This document shows, piece by piece, positions 1-9,372 of a stretch of 64,000 nucleotides of DNA. The notes below the pieces were generated by a model that saw nothing but the letters and a program-made list of their open reading frames with translations, did no database searches and was not told the DNA's origin. Source of the DNA: Planomonospora sp. ID67723 (GTDB taxonomy: Bacteria; Actinomycetota; Actinomycetes; Streptosporangiales; Streptosporangiaceae); contig NZ_JABTEZ010000001.1 of the NCBI RefSeq assembly GCF_015711605.1, positions 400,001-464,000 on the forward strand, given 5' to 3'. The stretch's first letter is position 1. The number at the start of each line of letters is the position of its first letter. The position numbers and the translations under genes are program-made.

Positions 1-748
<748 letters not shown>

Positions 749-879
749 ATGTTTTCGAGTTGTTCCCGGCTGAAAGCACACCGCCACCGCAGCCGTCATG
801 GCCGCGCGGCGGGTGTATCAACCAAAGGAATTCCGTCCTCCCACGCGTGGTGGGTGGGACGGGGTTGTGCTTCATGCAC

Positions 880-912
880 TGGCTTTTAACACACTGTTGA
901 GTTCTCAAGAAA
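880..912 (-). promoter_or_regulatory. rRNA leader element, conserved actinobacterial processing/antitermination region
   Basis: Read on the minus strand, this stretch holds TTGAGAACTCAA followed by the AACAGTGTG-type sequence that precedes 16S genes in many actinobacteria. TTGAG and CTCAA form an inverted repeat at 897-908. It lies about 150 bases before the 16S 5' end and downstream of the predicted promoter, as expected for a leader element. Identity rests on recalled similarity to other actinobacterial rrn leaders. Confidence 0.6.
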
Positions 913-995
913 CGGACGCGTACACCGTCGGCGCGGGACCCGGGTTCCACCGGCTCCCGACCTGCGGGGCGTTTCGTTCGCTTCGTTGTGTCTTT

Positions 996-1024
996 ATTCT
1001 TTCAGACCGGCTTTTCCGTGTCAA
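996..1024 (-). promoter_or_regulatory. rrn promoter (-35 TTGACA, -10 AAGAAT, 17-bp spacer)
   Basis: On the minus strand a perfect TTGACA (1019-1024) is separated by 17 bases from AAGAAT (996-1001), about 250 bases before 16S. Further upstream, a 10-bp direct repeat GAACCGATCT occurs at 1037-1046 and 1115-1124, which may mark a second promoter or an activator site. Region 1140-1280 shows no other feature I can name. Confidence 0.65.
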
Positions 1025-1287
1025 TTTGACCCGTTCGAACCGATCTGTCGGGAATTCTGACCGCCCCGTTTCCGGGGCAACCCCTCAAACTTACCAGCCA
1101 TTGAGCGGTTCTGCGAACCGATCTCTGAAACCGTTAGTTTCAAGGGGATGCCGGCAAGCACAGGGCAGCACACACCAAGGTCACCTAGTGATTGGAGTGG
1201 TTTGCGCCGGATCTTGCCGACGACAAAAGATTAGCAGTCCTGGTGACCGCTTGTGACGGAACCTCGGAGTCGGCCGCGCCGGACATC

Positions 1288-1341
1288 GGGCGTGACGGCG
1301 GGCGTGACGGCGGGCGTGACGGCGGGCGTGACGGCGGGCGT
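1288..1341. repeat. 12-bp tandem repeat, four full copies plus a partial one
   Basis: The unit GGGCGTGACGGC occurs at 1288, 1300, 1312 and 1324, then breaks off in a fifth copy at 1336. It sits between the rrn promoter region and the oligopeptidase gene. The unit length is a multiple of three, so the plus-strand frame stays open through it into the peptidase. The copies are identical, which suggests recent expansion. Confidence 0.9.
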
Positions 1342-1494
1342 CGGCACAGGAGGTTCAGCATAGGAGGTACAGCGGTGCGGGGCGGTGTGCCATCCCTCGT
1401 CCCGTACGCGCGGACCCCGCCCCGTACCCGCCGCGCGACGCGAAGGCCCGGAGTAACCGGGGCCGAAAGCGGCCGGAAACATAGACTCGGCGAG

Positions 1495-3555
1495 GTGAGC
1501 AGCGAGACGCCGCCTATGGCGAAGAAGGTTCCCAGCGAGCGCGTGCACCACGGGGACACCGTGGTCGATGACTACGCATGGCTGACCGTCAAGGACGACC
1601 CCGAGACGATCGCCCACCTCGAGGCCGAGAACGCCTACACCCAGCAGATGACCGCCCACCTCGGATCCCTCCAGGAGACGATCTTCCAGGAGATCAAGGG
1701 CCGGACCCTGGAGACGGACCTCTCCGTCCCCACTCGCAAGGGTGACTGGTGGTACTACTCCCGCACTGAGGAGGGCAAGCAGTACGGCATCCAGTGCCGG
1801 GTGGCCGCGGATGGGGAGACCCCTCCCGAGCTGAAGGCCGGCGAGCCGCTTCCCGGGGAGCAGGTCATGCTCGACGGCAACGAGCTCGCCGGGGAGAGCG
1901 ACTTCTTCGCCCTCGGCACCAGCTCGGTGAGCCCGGACGGCACCCTGCTGGCCTACTCCGTCAACTTCACCGGCGACGAGCGCTTCACCCTCAAGGTGAA
2001 GAACCTCGTCACCGGCGAGACCCTCCCCGACGAGATCCCCGGCATCTTCTACGGCGGCGCCTGGTCGGCCGACGGCACCACGTTCTTCTACACGACGGTC
2101 GACGAGGCCTGGCGGCCGGACAAGGTCCACCGCCACGTGATCGGCACCCCGGCGGCCGACGACGTGCTCGTCCACGAGGAGACCGACGAGCGGTTCTGGA
2201 TCGGCGTCGGCCTCACCCGCAGCGAGCGCTACCTCGTCCTCTCCGCGGGCAGCAAGGTCACCAGCGAGGTCCGCATCCTGGAGGCGGACGACCCTGCCGG
2301 CGAGTTCCGCGTCGTCCGGCCCCGCAAGACCGGCGTCGAGTACGGCATCGACCACGCGGGCGACCGGTTCCTGGTCCTGCACAACCAGAACGCCGAGAAC
2401 TTCGAGCTGGCCACCGCACCGATCGACGACCCCGCCGCCTGGACTCCGCTCGTCGAGCACCGCGAGGACACCCGCCTGCTCGACGTCGACGCCTTCGAGG
2501 ACCACACCGTCGTGCACTTCCGCAGGGACGGCCTCACCGGCATCCGCGTCCTGCCTGCGAGCGGCGAGCCGTACGAGATCTCCTTCCCCGAGCCGATCTA
2601 CGACGCGGCGCCCTCGGGCAACCCCGAGTTCGTCACCGGGCGGCTCCGGCTCGGCTACACCAGCATGATCACTCCGCCCTCGGTCTACGACTACGACCTG
2701 CGGACGCACGAGCTGATCCTGCTGAAGCGCAAGCCGGTGCTCGGCGGTTACGACCCGGACGACTACGAGCAGTTCCGCGAGTGGGCCACCGCACCGGACG
2801 GCACCCGCATCCCGATCTCCATCGCCGTCAGGAAGGGGAGCCCGCGTCCCGCGCCCACCGTCCTGTACGGCTACGGCAGCTACGAGATCTCGATCGACCC
2901 GTCCTTCTCGGTGGCCCGGCTGAGCCTGCTCGACCGGGGCTTCGTCTTCGCCATCGCGCACATCAGGGGCGGCGGCGAGATGGGCCGCCGGTGGTACGAG
3001 GACGGGAAGTTCCAGCAGAAGAAGAACACCTTCACCGACTTCGTCGCCTGCGCCGAGCACCTCAAGGAGCACGGCTGGTCGTCCGAGGTGATCGCACGGG
3101 GCGGCTCGGCCGGCGGGCTGCTGGTGGGCGCGGCGCTCAACCTCGCGCCGGAGACCTTCGCGGGTGCGGTCGCGCAGGTGCCGTTCGTGGACGCGCTGAA
3201 CACGATCCTCGACCCGTCACTCCCTCTCACCGTCATCGAGTGGGACGAGTGGGGCGATCCCCTGCACAACCCGGACGTGTACCACTACATGAAGTCCTAC
3301 ACCCCGTACGAGAACGTGGACGGGCGGATCTACCCGCCGATCCTCGCGATCACGAGCCTCAACGACACCCGGGTGTTCTACCACGAGCCCGCCAAGTGGA
3401 TCGCGAAGCTCCGCGACACCGCGCAGGGCGGGCCGTTCCTGCTCAAGACGGAGATGGACGCCGGGCACGGCGGCCGCAGCGGCAGGTACGATGCCTGGCG
3501 CGAGGAGGCCTTCGCCCTCGCCTGGATCCTCGACACGGCGAAGGTGACGCAGTGA
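1495..3555 (+). CDS. ptrB: Oligopeptidase B / prolyl oligopeptidase family serine peptidase (S9A)
   Basis: The 686-aa protein matches the length of bacterial oligopeptidase B. An N-terminal beta-propeller (about 1-410) precedes an alpha/beta-hydrolase domain. The catalytic triad is visible: Ser538 in GGSAGG, Asp624 in LNDTR and His658 in GHGG. The RGGGEMG motif and the run after it resemble E. coli PtrB closely. The enzyme should cleave short peptides after basic residues in the cytoplasm. The frame is open back to 1192, but family similarity begins near residue 4 of the GTG start chosen here. TAGACT (1482-1487) ends seven bases before that GTG and there is no Shine-Dalgarno, so a leaderless mRNA is likely. 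ATG at 1516 is an alternative. The next gene overlaps by 4 bp. Confidence 0.9.
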   Translation: MSSETPPMAKKVPSERVHHGDTVVDDYAWLTVKDDPETIAHLEAENAYTQQMTAHLGSLQETIFQEIKGRTLETDLSVPTRKGDWWYYSRTEEGKQYGIQCRVAADGETPPELKAGEPLPGEQVMLDGNELAGESDFFALGTSSVSPDGTLLAYSVNFTGDERFTLKVKNLVTGETLPDEIPGIFYGGAWSADGTTFFYTTVDEAWRPDKVHRHVIGTPAADDVLVHEETDERFWIGVGLTRSERYLVLSAGSKVTSEVRILEADDPAGEFRVVRPRKTGVEYGIDHAGDRFLVLHNQNAENFELATAPIDDPAAWTPLVEHREDTRLLDVDAFEDHTVVHFRRDGLTGIRVLPASGEPYEISFPEPIYDAAPSGNPEFVTGRLRLGYTSMITPPSVYDYDLRTHELILLKRKPVLGGYDPDDYEQFREWATAPDGTRIPISIAVRKGSPRPAPTVLYGYGSYEISIDPSFSVARLSLLDRGFVFAIAHIRGGGEMGRRWYEDGKFQQKKNTFTDFVACAEHLKEHGWSSEVIARGGSAGGLLVGAALNLAPETFAGAVAQVPFVDALNTILDPSLPLTVIEWDEWGDPLHNPDVYHYMKSYTPYENVDGRIYPPILAITSLNDTRVFYHEPAKWIAKLRDTAQGGPFLLKTEMDAGHGGRSGRYDAWREEAFALAWILDTAKVTQ

Positions 3556-4577
3556 CCTCCGGCGACTACAGGGCCGCGGCCGACCGTTACGACGGGCGGC
3601 AGCCGTACAACCGGGTGGGCAGGAGCGGGCTCAAGCTGCCCGCGGTCTCGCTCGGGCTCTGGCACAACTTCGGCGACGACAAGCCGTTCGAGGTGCAGCG
3701 GGCCATCCTGCGCAGGGCCTTCGACCTCGGGGTGACCCACTTCGACCTGGCCAACAACTACGGCCCGCCGTACGGCTCCGCGGAGAGCAACTTCGGACGG
3801 CACTTCCGCGACGACTTCGCGCGCCACCGCGACGAGCTGGTCATCTCGACCAAGGCCGGCTACGACATGTGGCCCGGGCCGTACGGCGAGTGGGGCTCGC
3901 GCAAGTACCTGCTGGCCAGCCTGGACCAGTCGCTGAAGCGGATGGGCCTGGACTACGTCGACATCTTCTACAGCCACCGGTTCGATCCGGACACGCCGCT
4001 GGAGGAGACGATGGGGGCGCTGGACCACGCGGTCCGGTCGGGCCGGGCGCTGTACGCCGGGATCTCGTCCTACTCGCCCGAGCAGACCGCCGAGGCGGCG
4101 CGGATCCTGCGCGAGATGGGCACTCCGCTCCTGATCCACCAGCCGTCCTACTCGATGCTCAACCGGTGGATCGAGGGCGGCCTGCTGGACGTGCTGGAGG
4201 CTGAGGGCGTGGGCTGCATCGCGTTCTCGCCGCTGGCGCAGGGCATGCTGACCGACCGCTACCTCGACGGCGTCCCGGAGGGCTCGCGGGCCTCGCTGGG
4301 GCGTTTCCTCAAGCCGGAGATGCTCACCGACGAGACCATGCGGCACATCCGCACGCTCAACGGGATCGCCTCCGCGCGCGGCCAATCGCTGGCGCAGATG
4401 GCCCTGGCCTGGGCGCTGCGCGACCGGCGGGTGACCTCGGTGCTGATCGGCGCGAGCAGCGTGGCGCAGCTGGAGAACAATCTCGCGGCGGTGGAGAACC
4501 TCTCCTTCACCCCGGAGGAGCTGGCGGCCATCGACAAGGACGCGGTCGAGGCGGGCGTCGACCTCTGGGCCGTCTAA
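3552..4577 (+). CDS. yghZ: Aldo/keto reductase, YghZ (L-glyceraldehyde 3-phosphate reductase)-like
   Basis: The 341-aa protein is very similar throughout to E. coli YghZ (about 346 aa), which reduces L-glyceraldehyde 3-phosphate with NADPH and is linked to methylglyoxal detoxification. The AKR tetrad is recognisable: Asp and Tyr in FDLANNYG, Lys in ISTKAGY and His in FYSHR. SVLIGAS near the C-terminus contributes to cofactor binding. The GTG start overlaps the ptrB stop (GTGA), so the two are translationally coupled. A hairpin follows at 4586-4613. The YghZ-type family is clear; the true substrate is inferred. Confidence 0.88.
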   Translation: MTSGDYRAAADRYDGRQPYNRVGRSGLKLPAVSLGLWHNFGDDKPFEVQRAILRRAFDLGVTHFDLANNYGPPYGSAESNFGRHFRDDFARHRDELVISTKAGYDMWPGPYGEWGSRKYLLASLDQSLKRMGLDYVDIFYSHRFDPDTPLEETMGALDHAVRSGRALYAGISSYSPEQTAEAARILREMGTPLLIHQPSYSMLNRWIEGGLLDVLEAEGVGCIAFSPLAQGMLTDRYLDGVPEGSRASLGRFLKPEMLTDETMRHIRTLNGIASARGQSLAQMALAWALRDRRVTSVLIGASSVAQLENNLAAVENLSFTPEELAAIDKDAVEAGVDLWAV

Positions 4578-4585
4578 ACGCCCCG

Positions 4586-4613
4586 GGAGCCGTATCCGTC
4601 CGGGTACGGCTCC
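4586..4613. terminator. Bidirectional hairpin between convergent genes
   Basis: A 9-bp perfect stem (4586-4594 with 4605-4613, GGAGCCGTA/TACGGCTCC) with a 10-base loop lies between the end of the reductase gene and the end of the convergent membrane-protein gene. There is no clear U-tract, as is common in high-GC actinobacteria. Confidence 0.6.
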
Positions 4614-4649
4614 GCTCCGGCCTCCGTGTCCGTCAGGCCGGGCGGGAGG

Positions 4650-7073
4650 TCACAGGGCCTCCTTGCGCTGCAGGTAGGTGAACGAGGCCCAGCCCGGCAG
4701 GACCGGGAACCAGAAGGTGAGCAGCCGGAACAGCAGCACCGCCGAGGTGGCGACGTCGGGGGACAGACCCGCGAGCCTGAGACCGGCGATGAGGGCCGCC
4801 TCCACCGCGCCGAGGCCACCGGGGGTGGGGGCGGCGGAGCCGATGGCGTTGCCCGCGAGGAAGACCACCGCGACGGCGGCGAAGTTGAGGGAGCCGCCGA
4901 AGGCGCGGACGCAGGCGTCGAGGCAGACCACGAAGAAGATCGTCAGCAGCAGGGTGCCGCTGAACCCCTCGGCGATCTTCCGGGGGGACTGGAGCACGTC
5001 CAGCAGGCGGGGCAGGACGCCGGAGAACAGTGAGCGCAGGCGCGCGGTCACCACGCGGCGCAGCCGCGGGATGCCCAGGACGATGACGAACACCGCCGTC
5101 ACGGCCAGCAGCACGAACACCAGCGTGCGCGACGGGGTGAAGGACGCGGCCGTGCTGGAGCCGGTGATGTAGGCGAACAGCAGCAGCAGCGTGATGTGGA
5201 AGGCCAGCCCGGTGACCTGGGAGGCGCCCACGCTGGCCACCGCCTGGCCCGGCGGGACGCCGCGCTTCTGCAGGTAGCGGGTGTTGATGGCGACACCGCT
5301 CACCGCGGCCGGGGCGACCAGCTTGACGAACGATCCGGCGAACTGCACGAGGATGGTGCGGCTCAGCGGGAGCTTCTCCGGCACGAAGCCCATGAGCATC
5401 AGCGCGGCGGCCACGTAGCTCAGCATCGCGGCGGCCAGCGCCACGCCGGTCCAGCCCCACTTCGCCGAGGTGACCATGTCCAGGTTGATCTGGGTCAGGT
5501 AGTAGACCAGGAAGTACGCGGCGAAGGCGCTGGCGATGATGGTGACGAGGGTCCGCGGGCGGAACCGCTCCAGCCGGACCTCGCCGGCCTCGACCTTCGG
5601 TTCGAGCTCGACGATCTGCTCCCGGATCGCGGTCAGCAGTTCCTTCTGCTTGTTCAGGGCGGCCCGGGTCTCGCGGGTGAGCGCGATCCGCTGGAGCAGC
5701 GGGAGGGCGCCGGCCAGCATGTTCGGCCCGGTCACGGCCGCCGCGGCGCGGACCGAGCGCTCGGCTCCGACGCGCAGGCCGAGATAGGTGAGCAGCTGGG
5801 CGATGTCCAGGCGGAGCAGCAGATCGCCGGCGGCGATCTCGCCGCTGCGGGCGTCCATCAGCAGGACCCGGCCCTCGCCGTCGACGTGGATGCTGTCGCC
5901 GGTCAGCCGCCGGTGGGCGAGCCGCTGGACCTGCAGGAGCAGGACCTGCTCCCAGATCTGGGCGAGGAGGTCGTCGTCGATCTCCTCGTCGGGGATGTCG
6001 TCGAGCGCGCGGGTGGCGATGTGCTCGTAGACGAGCAGCGCGGCCTCGGAGCCGATCTCGCTGGTGCCGACCAGCCGGGGGGTGCCCGCTCCGGCGGCGT
6101 GCGTGGCGTAGGCCATGAGGGCCTCGCGCTCCAGCTCGGCGCGGAGCGAGCGGATGGCCTTGCGGCGGGTCTCGGAGTTGAGCCGGATCCGCCGCCAGAG
6201 GCGGTAGAGCAGCCCGGCGACCTGGCGGTCTCGGTCGAGGACGGTGACGTCGAGCCGGCTGCCGTCCTTCAGCCCGATCGCGTATCTGCGGCTGCCCTGG
6301 TGGTCGTCGTCAAGCCGGCGGGCCTTGACCGGGTGGAAGCCCAGTCTGCGGACCGCGGTGACGATCGCGCTGCCCGGCGGGCGGGTGTTGGGGCTGCCGA
6401 CGCCGTACAGCGTGGCGTAGCCGACGGCGAGCCCGACGACGATGGAGACGACGATGCCGAGGATCGTGGCGGCCAGCCCGGCGAACAGGGCGACCGCGTT
6501 GACCGCGACCGCGCTCCACAGGGCGACGCGCCAGGTGGGGCGGCGGGAGATCCGCATCGCGGTGACGTAGGCGATGACCGAGGTGAGCAGGGTGTTGATC
6601 GGCTCGACCCCGGCCCTGCCTCCGGTGAGCAGCAGCCGCAGGTCGTCGAGGCCCGTGGTGAGGATCCACTCGCCGAGGACGAAGGAGAGCACCATGCCGG
6701 CGATCGCGGCGAACAACCCCTCCGCGACGCGCAGGCCGTCGCGGTGGAGCACCCGCTCGACCGCGTAGGCGGCCGGGATGGCGAGCATGGCGACGCCGCC
6801 CAGCACGCCGACCAGACCGCTCAACAGGAACGGGACCCGCCTGGTGCCGTCGGCGACGTCGGCCTCCAGGCCGTTGAGCGTCTTCTGCGCCACCAGCGCG
6901 AGCAGGATGACCGCCGCCAGGCCCAGCAGCGTGACCAGGAAGCGCAGCGCGTCGGACGGGCGCCGGATGCGCTGCGGGAGCAGCGGCTCGACGACGAGCA
7001 CGACGGGGTCACGCCCGGCCCGCGGCGTGCCGCCGGCCGACGTCGTGTCGTCGCGTTCCTTGATGTCCTTCAC
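4650..7073 (-). CDS. Membrane protein: N-terminal membrane part, kinase-like domain and LPG-synthase/flippase-like C-terminal domain
   Basis: The 807-aa protein has three parts. Residues about 40-240 hold several hydrophobic segments. Residues about 255-480 are soluble and resemble aminoglycoside-phosphotransferase/RIO-type kinase folds. Residues about 500-800 form a polytopic domain like the lysylphosphatidylglycerol-synthase transmembrane family (UPF0104/TIGR00374), with PTPGGLGAVEA near the end. The kinase-like part reads AHRRLTGDSI where active kinases have H-x-D, then LLMDARSG where D-F-G is expected, so the catalytic base appears absent. These proteins are thought to move or modify lipids, but the function here is unknown. 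The GTG start has no strong ribosome-binding site. Confidence 0.75.
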   Translation of the reverse strand: MKDIKERDDTTSAGGTPRAGRDPVVLVVEPLLPQRIRRPSDALRFLVTLLGLAAVILLALVAQKTLNGLEADVADGTRRVPFLLSGLVGVLGGVAMLAIPAAYAVERVLHRDGLRVAEGLFAAIAGMVLSFVLGEWILTTGLDDLRLLLTGGRAGVEPINTLLTSVIAYVTAMRISRRPTWRVALWSAVAVNAVALFAGLAATILGIVVSIVVGLAVGYATLYGVGSPNTRPPGSAIVTAVRRLGFHPVKARRLDDDHQGSRRYAIGLKDGSRLDVTVLDRDRQVAGLLYRLWRRIRLNSETRRKAIRSLRAELEREALMAYATHAAGAGTPRLVGTSEIGSEAALLVYEHIATRALDDIPDEEIDDDLLAQIWEQVLLLQVQRLAHRRLTGDSIHVDGEGRVLLMDARSGEIAAGDLLLRLDIAQLLTYLGLRVGAERSVRAAAAVTGPNMLAGALPLLQRIALTRETRAALNKQKELLTAIREQIVELEPKVEAGEVRLERFRPRTLVTIIASAFAAYFLVYYLTQINLDMVTSAKWGWTGVALAAAMLSYVAAALMLMGFVPEKLPLSRTILVQFAGSFVKLVAPAAVSGVAINTRYLQKRGVPPGQAVASVGASQVTGLAFHITLLLLFAYITGSSTAASFTPSRTLVFVLLAVTAVFVIVLGIPRLRRVVTARLRSLFSGVLPRLLDVLQSPRKIAEGFSGTLLLTIFFVVCLDACVRAFGGSLNFAAVAVVFLAGNAIGSAAPTPGGLGAVEAALIAGLRLAGLSPDVATSAVLLFRLLTFWFPVLPGWASFTYLQRKEAL

Positions 7074-7146
7074 CGCCAGTGATTCTGCCTGTTTCGCATT
7101 ACAAGTGCGTCACCGATCTTTCCGTCCAGTGTCCACAATCAGAGTC

Positions 7147-7347
7147 ATGCGCATCTCACTGGCCTCCGACAGTCTTGACGGCATAGCTCCTATTCTGATC
7201 AACGACGCCGACGTGCTGGCGCTCAGCCTCAGGCTGACCTCGGTCCCGCCGCCGGAGGAGATCCTGGGCGCGTGGTTCGGCGGGAGCGTCAGCGCCGACG
7301 AGGCGGACATCGCCAACATCGCGTATATCCCCGAGATGGAGAATTGA
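7147..7347 (+). CDS. Small acidic protein of unknown function (66 aa)
   Basis: I do not recognise a family. The 66-aa product begins MRISLASDSLDG and ends IPEMEN. It has a hydrophobic middle, a PPPEEILGAWFGG stretch and an acidic tail. Most codons end in G or C, as in neighbouring genes, which supports coding. CACAAT (7134-7139) lies seven bases before the ATG and no Shine-Dalgarno is present, so translation may be leaderless. The gene is divergent from the membrane fusion gene, 73 bp away. The size and charge would also fit a peptide precursor or small regulator, but no modification enzyme sits nearby. Confidence 0.5.
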   Translation: MRISLASDSLDGIAPILINDADVLALSLRLTSVPPPEEILGAWFGGSVSADEADIANIAYIPEMEN

Positions 7348-7704
7348 CCTTCCGGTCCGCGGTGATGACGGCTCGGGCGGGTCGGCGGCTGGAAAGCTGG
7401 GCTTCATGCGCCGCCCGCCCGCCCCGCGTCCCGCCGCGCGCCGCCCGCCCGCCGCGCGCCCCCGTCCGGCCGTCTCCGGGTGCCGCCTTCCGCCCATCCC
7501 GCTGCGGGTATCGCGACCGGGGTCCTTACGCCAGGGACACCGCAGAGGTCAAGTAGGCCCGGAGAACACCCGGAACGCTGATTCGACTCTGCTCGATAAC
7601 AAATGTCGGAAAGGTCTTACAAGGTCACATTCTTCCCCTATAGGTTCCGTTTCATCGCGATCACGGGGGATTTTCCTGCTCCAATGGCGTTAGAGGAGTT
7701 TCGC
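7348..7704 (+). promoter_or_regulatory. Intergenic region with candidate promoter for the aminopeptidase
   Basis: This 357-bp gap holds a very GC-rich Pro/Arg-like repeat stretch (about 7405-7480) and a lower-GC part before the peptidase gene. In that part TTACAA (7617-7622) and TATAGG (7639-7644), 16 bp apart, are a plausible promoter. No RNA gene or riboswitch could be recognised. Confidence 0.35.
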
Positions 7705-9261
7705 ATGCGCGCACGCGCGTACAAGGGCCTGCTGGCCGCCGTCACCGCGGCCTCGGCCATGGTCCTGCCCGTCATCTCCGCCACCCCGGCCAGCGCCGAC
7801 CCTGACCCCAAAAGGCTCAGCCAGACGGTCAAGGGCCCGGCGGCCAAGCGACACCTCCTGAAGTTCCAGGAGATAGCCGACGCCAACGGCGGCACCCGCG
7901 CCTCCGGCACCCCGGGCTACGACGCCTCGGTCGCCTACGTCGCCGGCAAGCTCCGCAGGGCCGGATACAAGGTCACCCTGCAGGAGTTCGAGTTCCCGTT
8001 CTTCCGGGAGGTCACCAAGTCCACGATGGACCGGGTCGCCCCCGCTCCGAAGACCTACGTGCGCAACACCGACTTCAGGACGATGACCTACTCCGGCTCG
8101 GGCAGCGTCACCGCCGCCGTGCAGCCCGTGGACGTCATGATCCCGCCGGGCGCGGCGCCCAACAGCTCCACCTCCGGCTGCGAGGCGAGCGACTTCGCCG
8201 GGTTCACGGCGGGCAACATCGCGCTCCTGCAGCGCGGCACCTGCAGCTTCCAGATCAAGGCCGAGAACGCCCAGGCCGCCGGGGCCAAGGGTGTGATCAT
8301 CTTCAACGAGGGCCAGCCCGGCGAGGGCCCGGCCGACCGCCGCGTCCTGCTCGGCGGCACTCTCGGCGCCCCCACCACGAACATCCCGGTCGTCGGGACC
8401 ACCTACGCCATCGGCGAGGAGCTGGCCGCCGCCGGGACGACGGTCACGCTCGTCACGAACACCGAGAGCGACCCGAAGCGCAAGACGCACAACGTCCTGG
8501 CCGAGAGCCGCTGGGGCGACCCGGACAAGGTCGTCATGGCCGGCTCGCACCTGGACAGCGTCGTCGACGGCCCCGGCATCAACGACAACGGCTCGGGCAG
8601 CGCGGGCGTGCTGGAGACGGCCCTGAAGGCCGGGCTGTTCCCCACCAAGAACAAGCTGCGCTTCGCCTTCTGGGGAGCCGAGGAGCTGGGCCTGCTCGGC
8701 TCCGAGCACTACGTGGCCAACCTCTCCGCCGAGGAGAAGGCCAAGATCAAGCTGTACCTGAACTTCGACATGATCGCGTCCCCGAACTACACCTTCGGCA
8801 TCTACGACGGTGACGACTCCGACGGCGTCGGCGCCCCGGCCGGACCGGCGGGTTCGGACCAGATCGAGAAGCTCTTCGAGTCGTACTTCAAGGCCGTCGG
8901 CCAGCCGTACACCGGCACCGACTTCACCGGCCGCTCGGACTACGGGCCCTTCATCGAGGTCGGCATCCCGGCCGGCGGCCTGTTCACCGGCGCCGAGGGG
9001 ATCAAGACCCCCGAGGAGGCCGCGAAGTTCGGCGGTGAGGCCGGGGTGGCCTACGACAAGTGCTACCACCTGGAGTGCGACACCATCGCCAACGTCAACG
9101 ACAAGGCCCTCGCCGTGAACACCGGCGCGATCGCCACCGCGACGTTCGTCTACGCCTACAGCGCGGAGCTGCCGGGCGGCGGCACCCCGGGCTCCAACCA
9201 GCCGGGGACCGGCGGCGGCGGTCACGACCACGAGCACGACCACGTCGGCGTTCCGATGTAA
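7705..9261 (+). CDS. Secreted M28-family zinc aminopeptidase with PA domain
   Basis: The 518-aa preprotein starts with a Sec-type signal peptide ending near residue 32 (ATPASA). A protease-associated insert follows (about 130-250), then an M28 domain that closely resembles Streptomyces griseus aminopeptidase. Predicted zinc ligands are His282 (GSHLDSV), Asp294 (GINDNGSG), Glu327, Asp355 (NFDMI) and His455 (CYHLECD), with Glu326 as general base. It should release N-terminal hydrophobic residues from extracellular peptides. GAGGAG at 7693-7698 fixes the ATG at 7705 rather than the in-frame ATG at 7684. The C-terminus is unusual: a Gly-rich linker then HDHEHDH (507-513), possibly a metal-binding tail. 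Confidence 0.92.
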   Translation: MRARAYKGLLAAVTAASAMVLPVISATPASADPDPKRLSQTVKGPAAKRHLLKFQEIADANGGTRASGTPGYDASVAYVAGKLRRAGYKVTLQEFEFPFFREVTKSTMDRVAPAPKTYVRNTDFRTMTYSGSGSVTAAVQPVDVMIPPGAAPNSSTSGCEASDFAGFTAGNIALLQRGTCSFQIKAENAQAAGAKGVIIFNEGQPGEGPADRRVLLGGTLGAPTTNIPVVGTTYAIGEELAAAGTTVTLVTNTESDPKRKTHNVLAESRWGDPDKVVMAGSHLDSVVDGPGINDNGSGSAGVLETALKAGLFPTKNKLRFAFWGAEELGLLGSEHYVANLSAEEKAKIKLYLNFDMIASPNYTFGIYDGDDSDGVGAPAGPAGSDQIEKLFESYFKAVGQPYTGTDFTGRSDYGPFIEVGIPAGGLFTGAEGIKTPEEAAKFGGEAGVAYDKCYHLECDTIANVNDKALAVNTGAIATATFVYAYSAELPGGGTPGSNQPGTGGGGHDHEHDHVGVPM

Positions 9262-9289
9262 CGACCGCCCTGTGACGAGGGAGTGACGA

Positions 9290-9319
9290 GGGGGTACGGC
9301 CGGGCCTGGCCGTACCCCC
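9290..9319 (+). terminator. Strong hairpin terminator after the aminopeptidase gene
   Basis: A perfect 12-bp stem (9290-9301 with 9308-9319, GGGGGTACGGCC/GGCCGTACCCCC) with a six-base loop lies 28 bp after the stop codon and is followed by TTCCC. The GGGGTACGGC core recurs in the terminator after purL. Confidence 0.8.
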
Positions 9320-9372
9320 TTCCCGTGTGCGACCGGCCCTGTCCCCTCCGCACGCGCCGGTAAAGTCAGACC

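Noticed and set aside
1192-1494. N-terminal extension of oligopeptidase B back to 1192
   Set aside because: The segment is Arg/Gly/Asp repeat sequence with no family similarity, and a -10-like hexamer lies immediately before the GTG at 1495.
7560-7704. Possible riboswitch (c-di-AMP type) before the secreted aminopeptidase
   Set aside because: A short GGGGGATTTTCC segment looked suggestive, but I could not form the required conserved core or stems.
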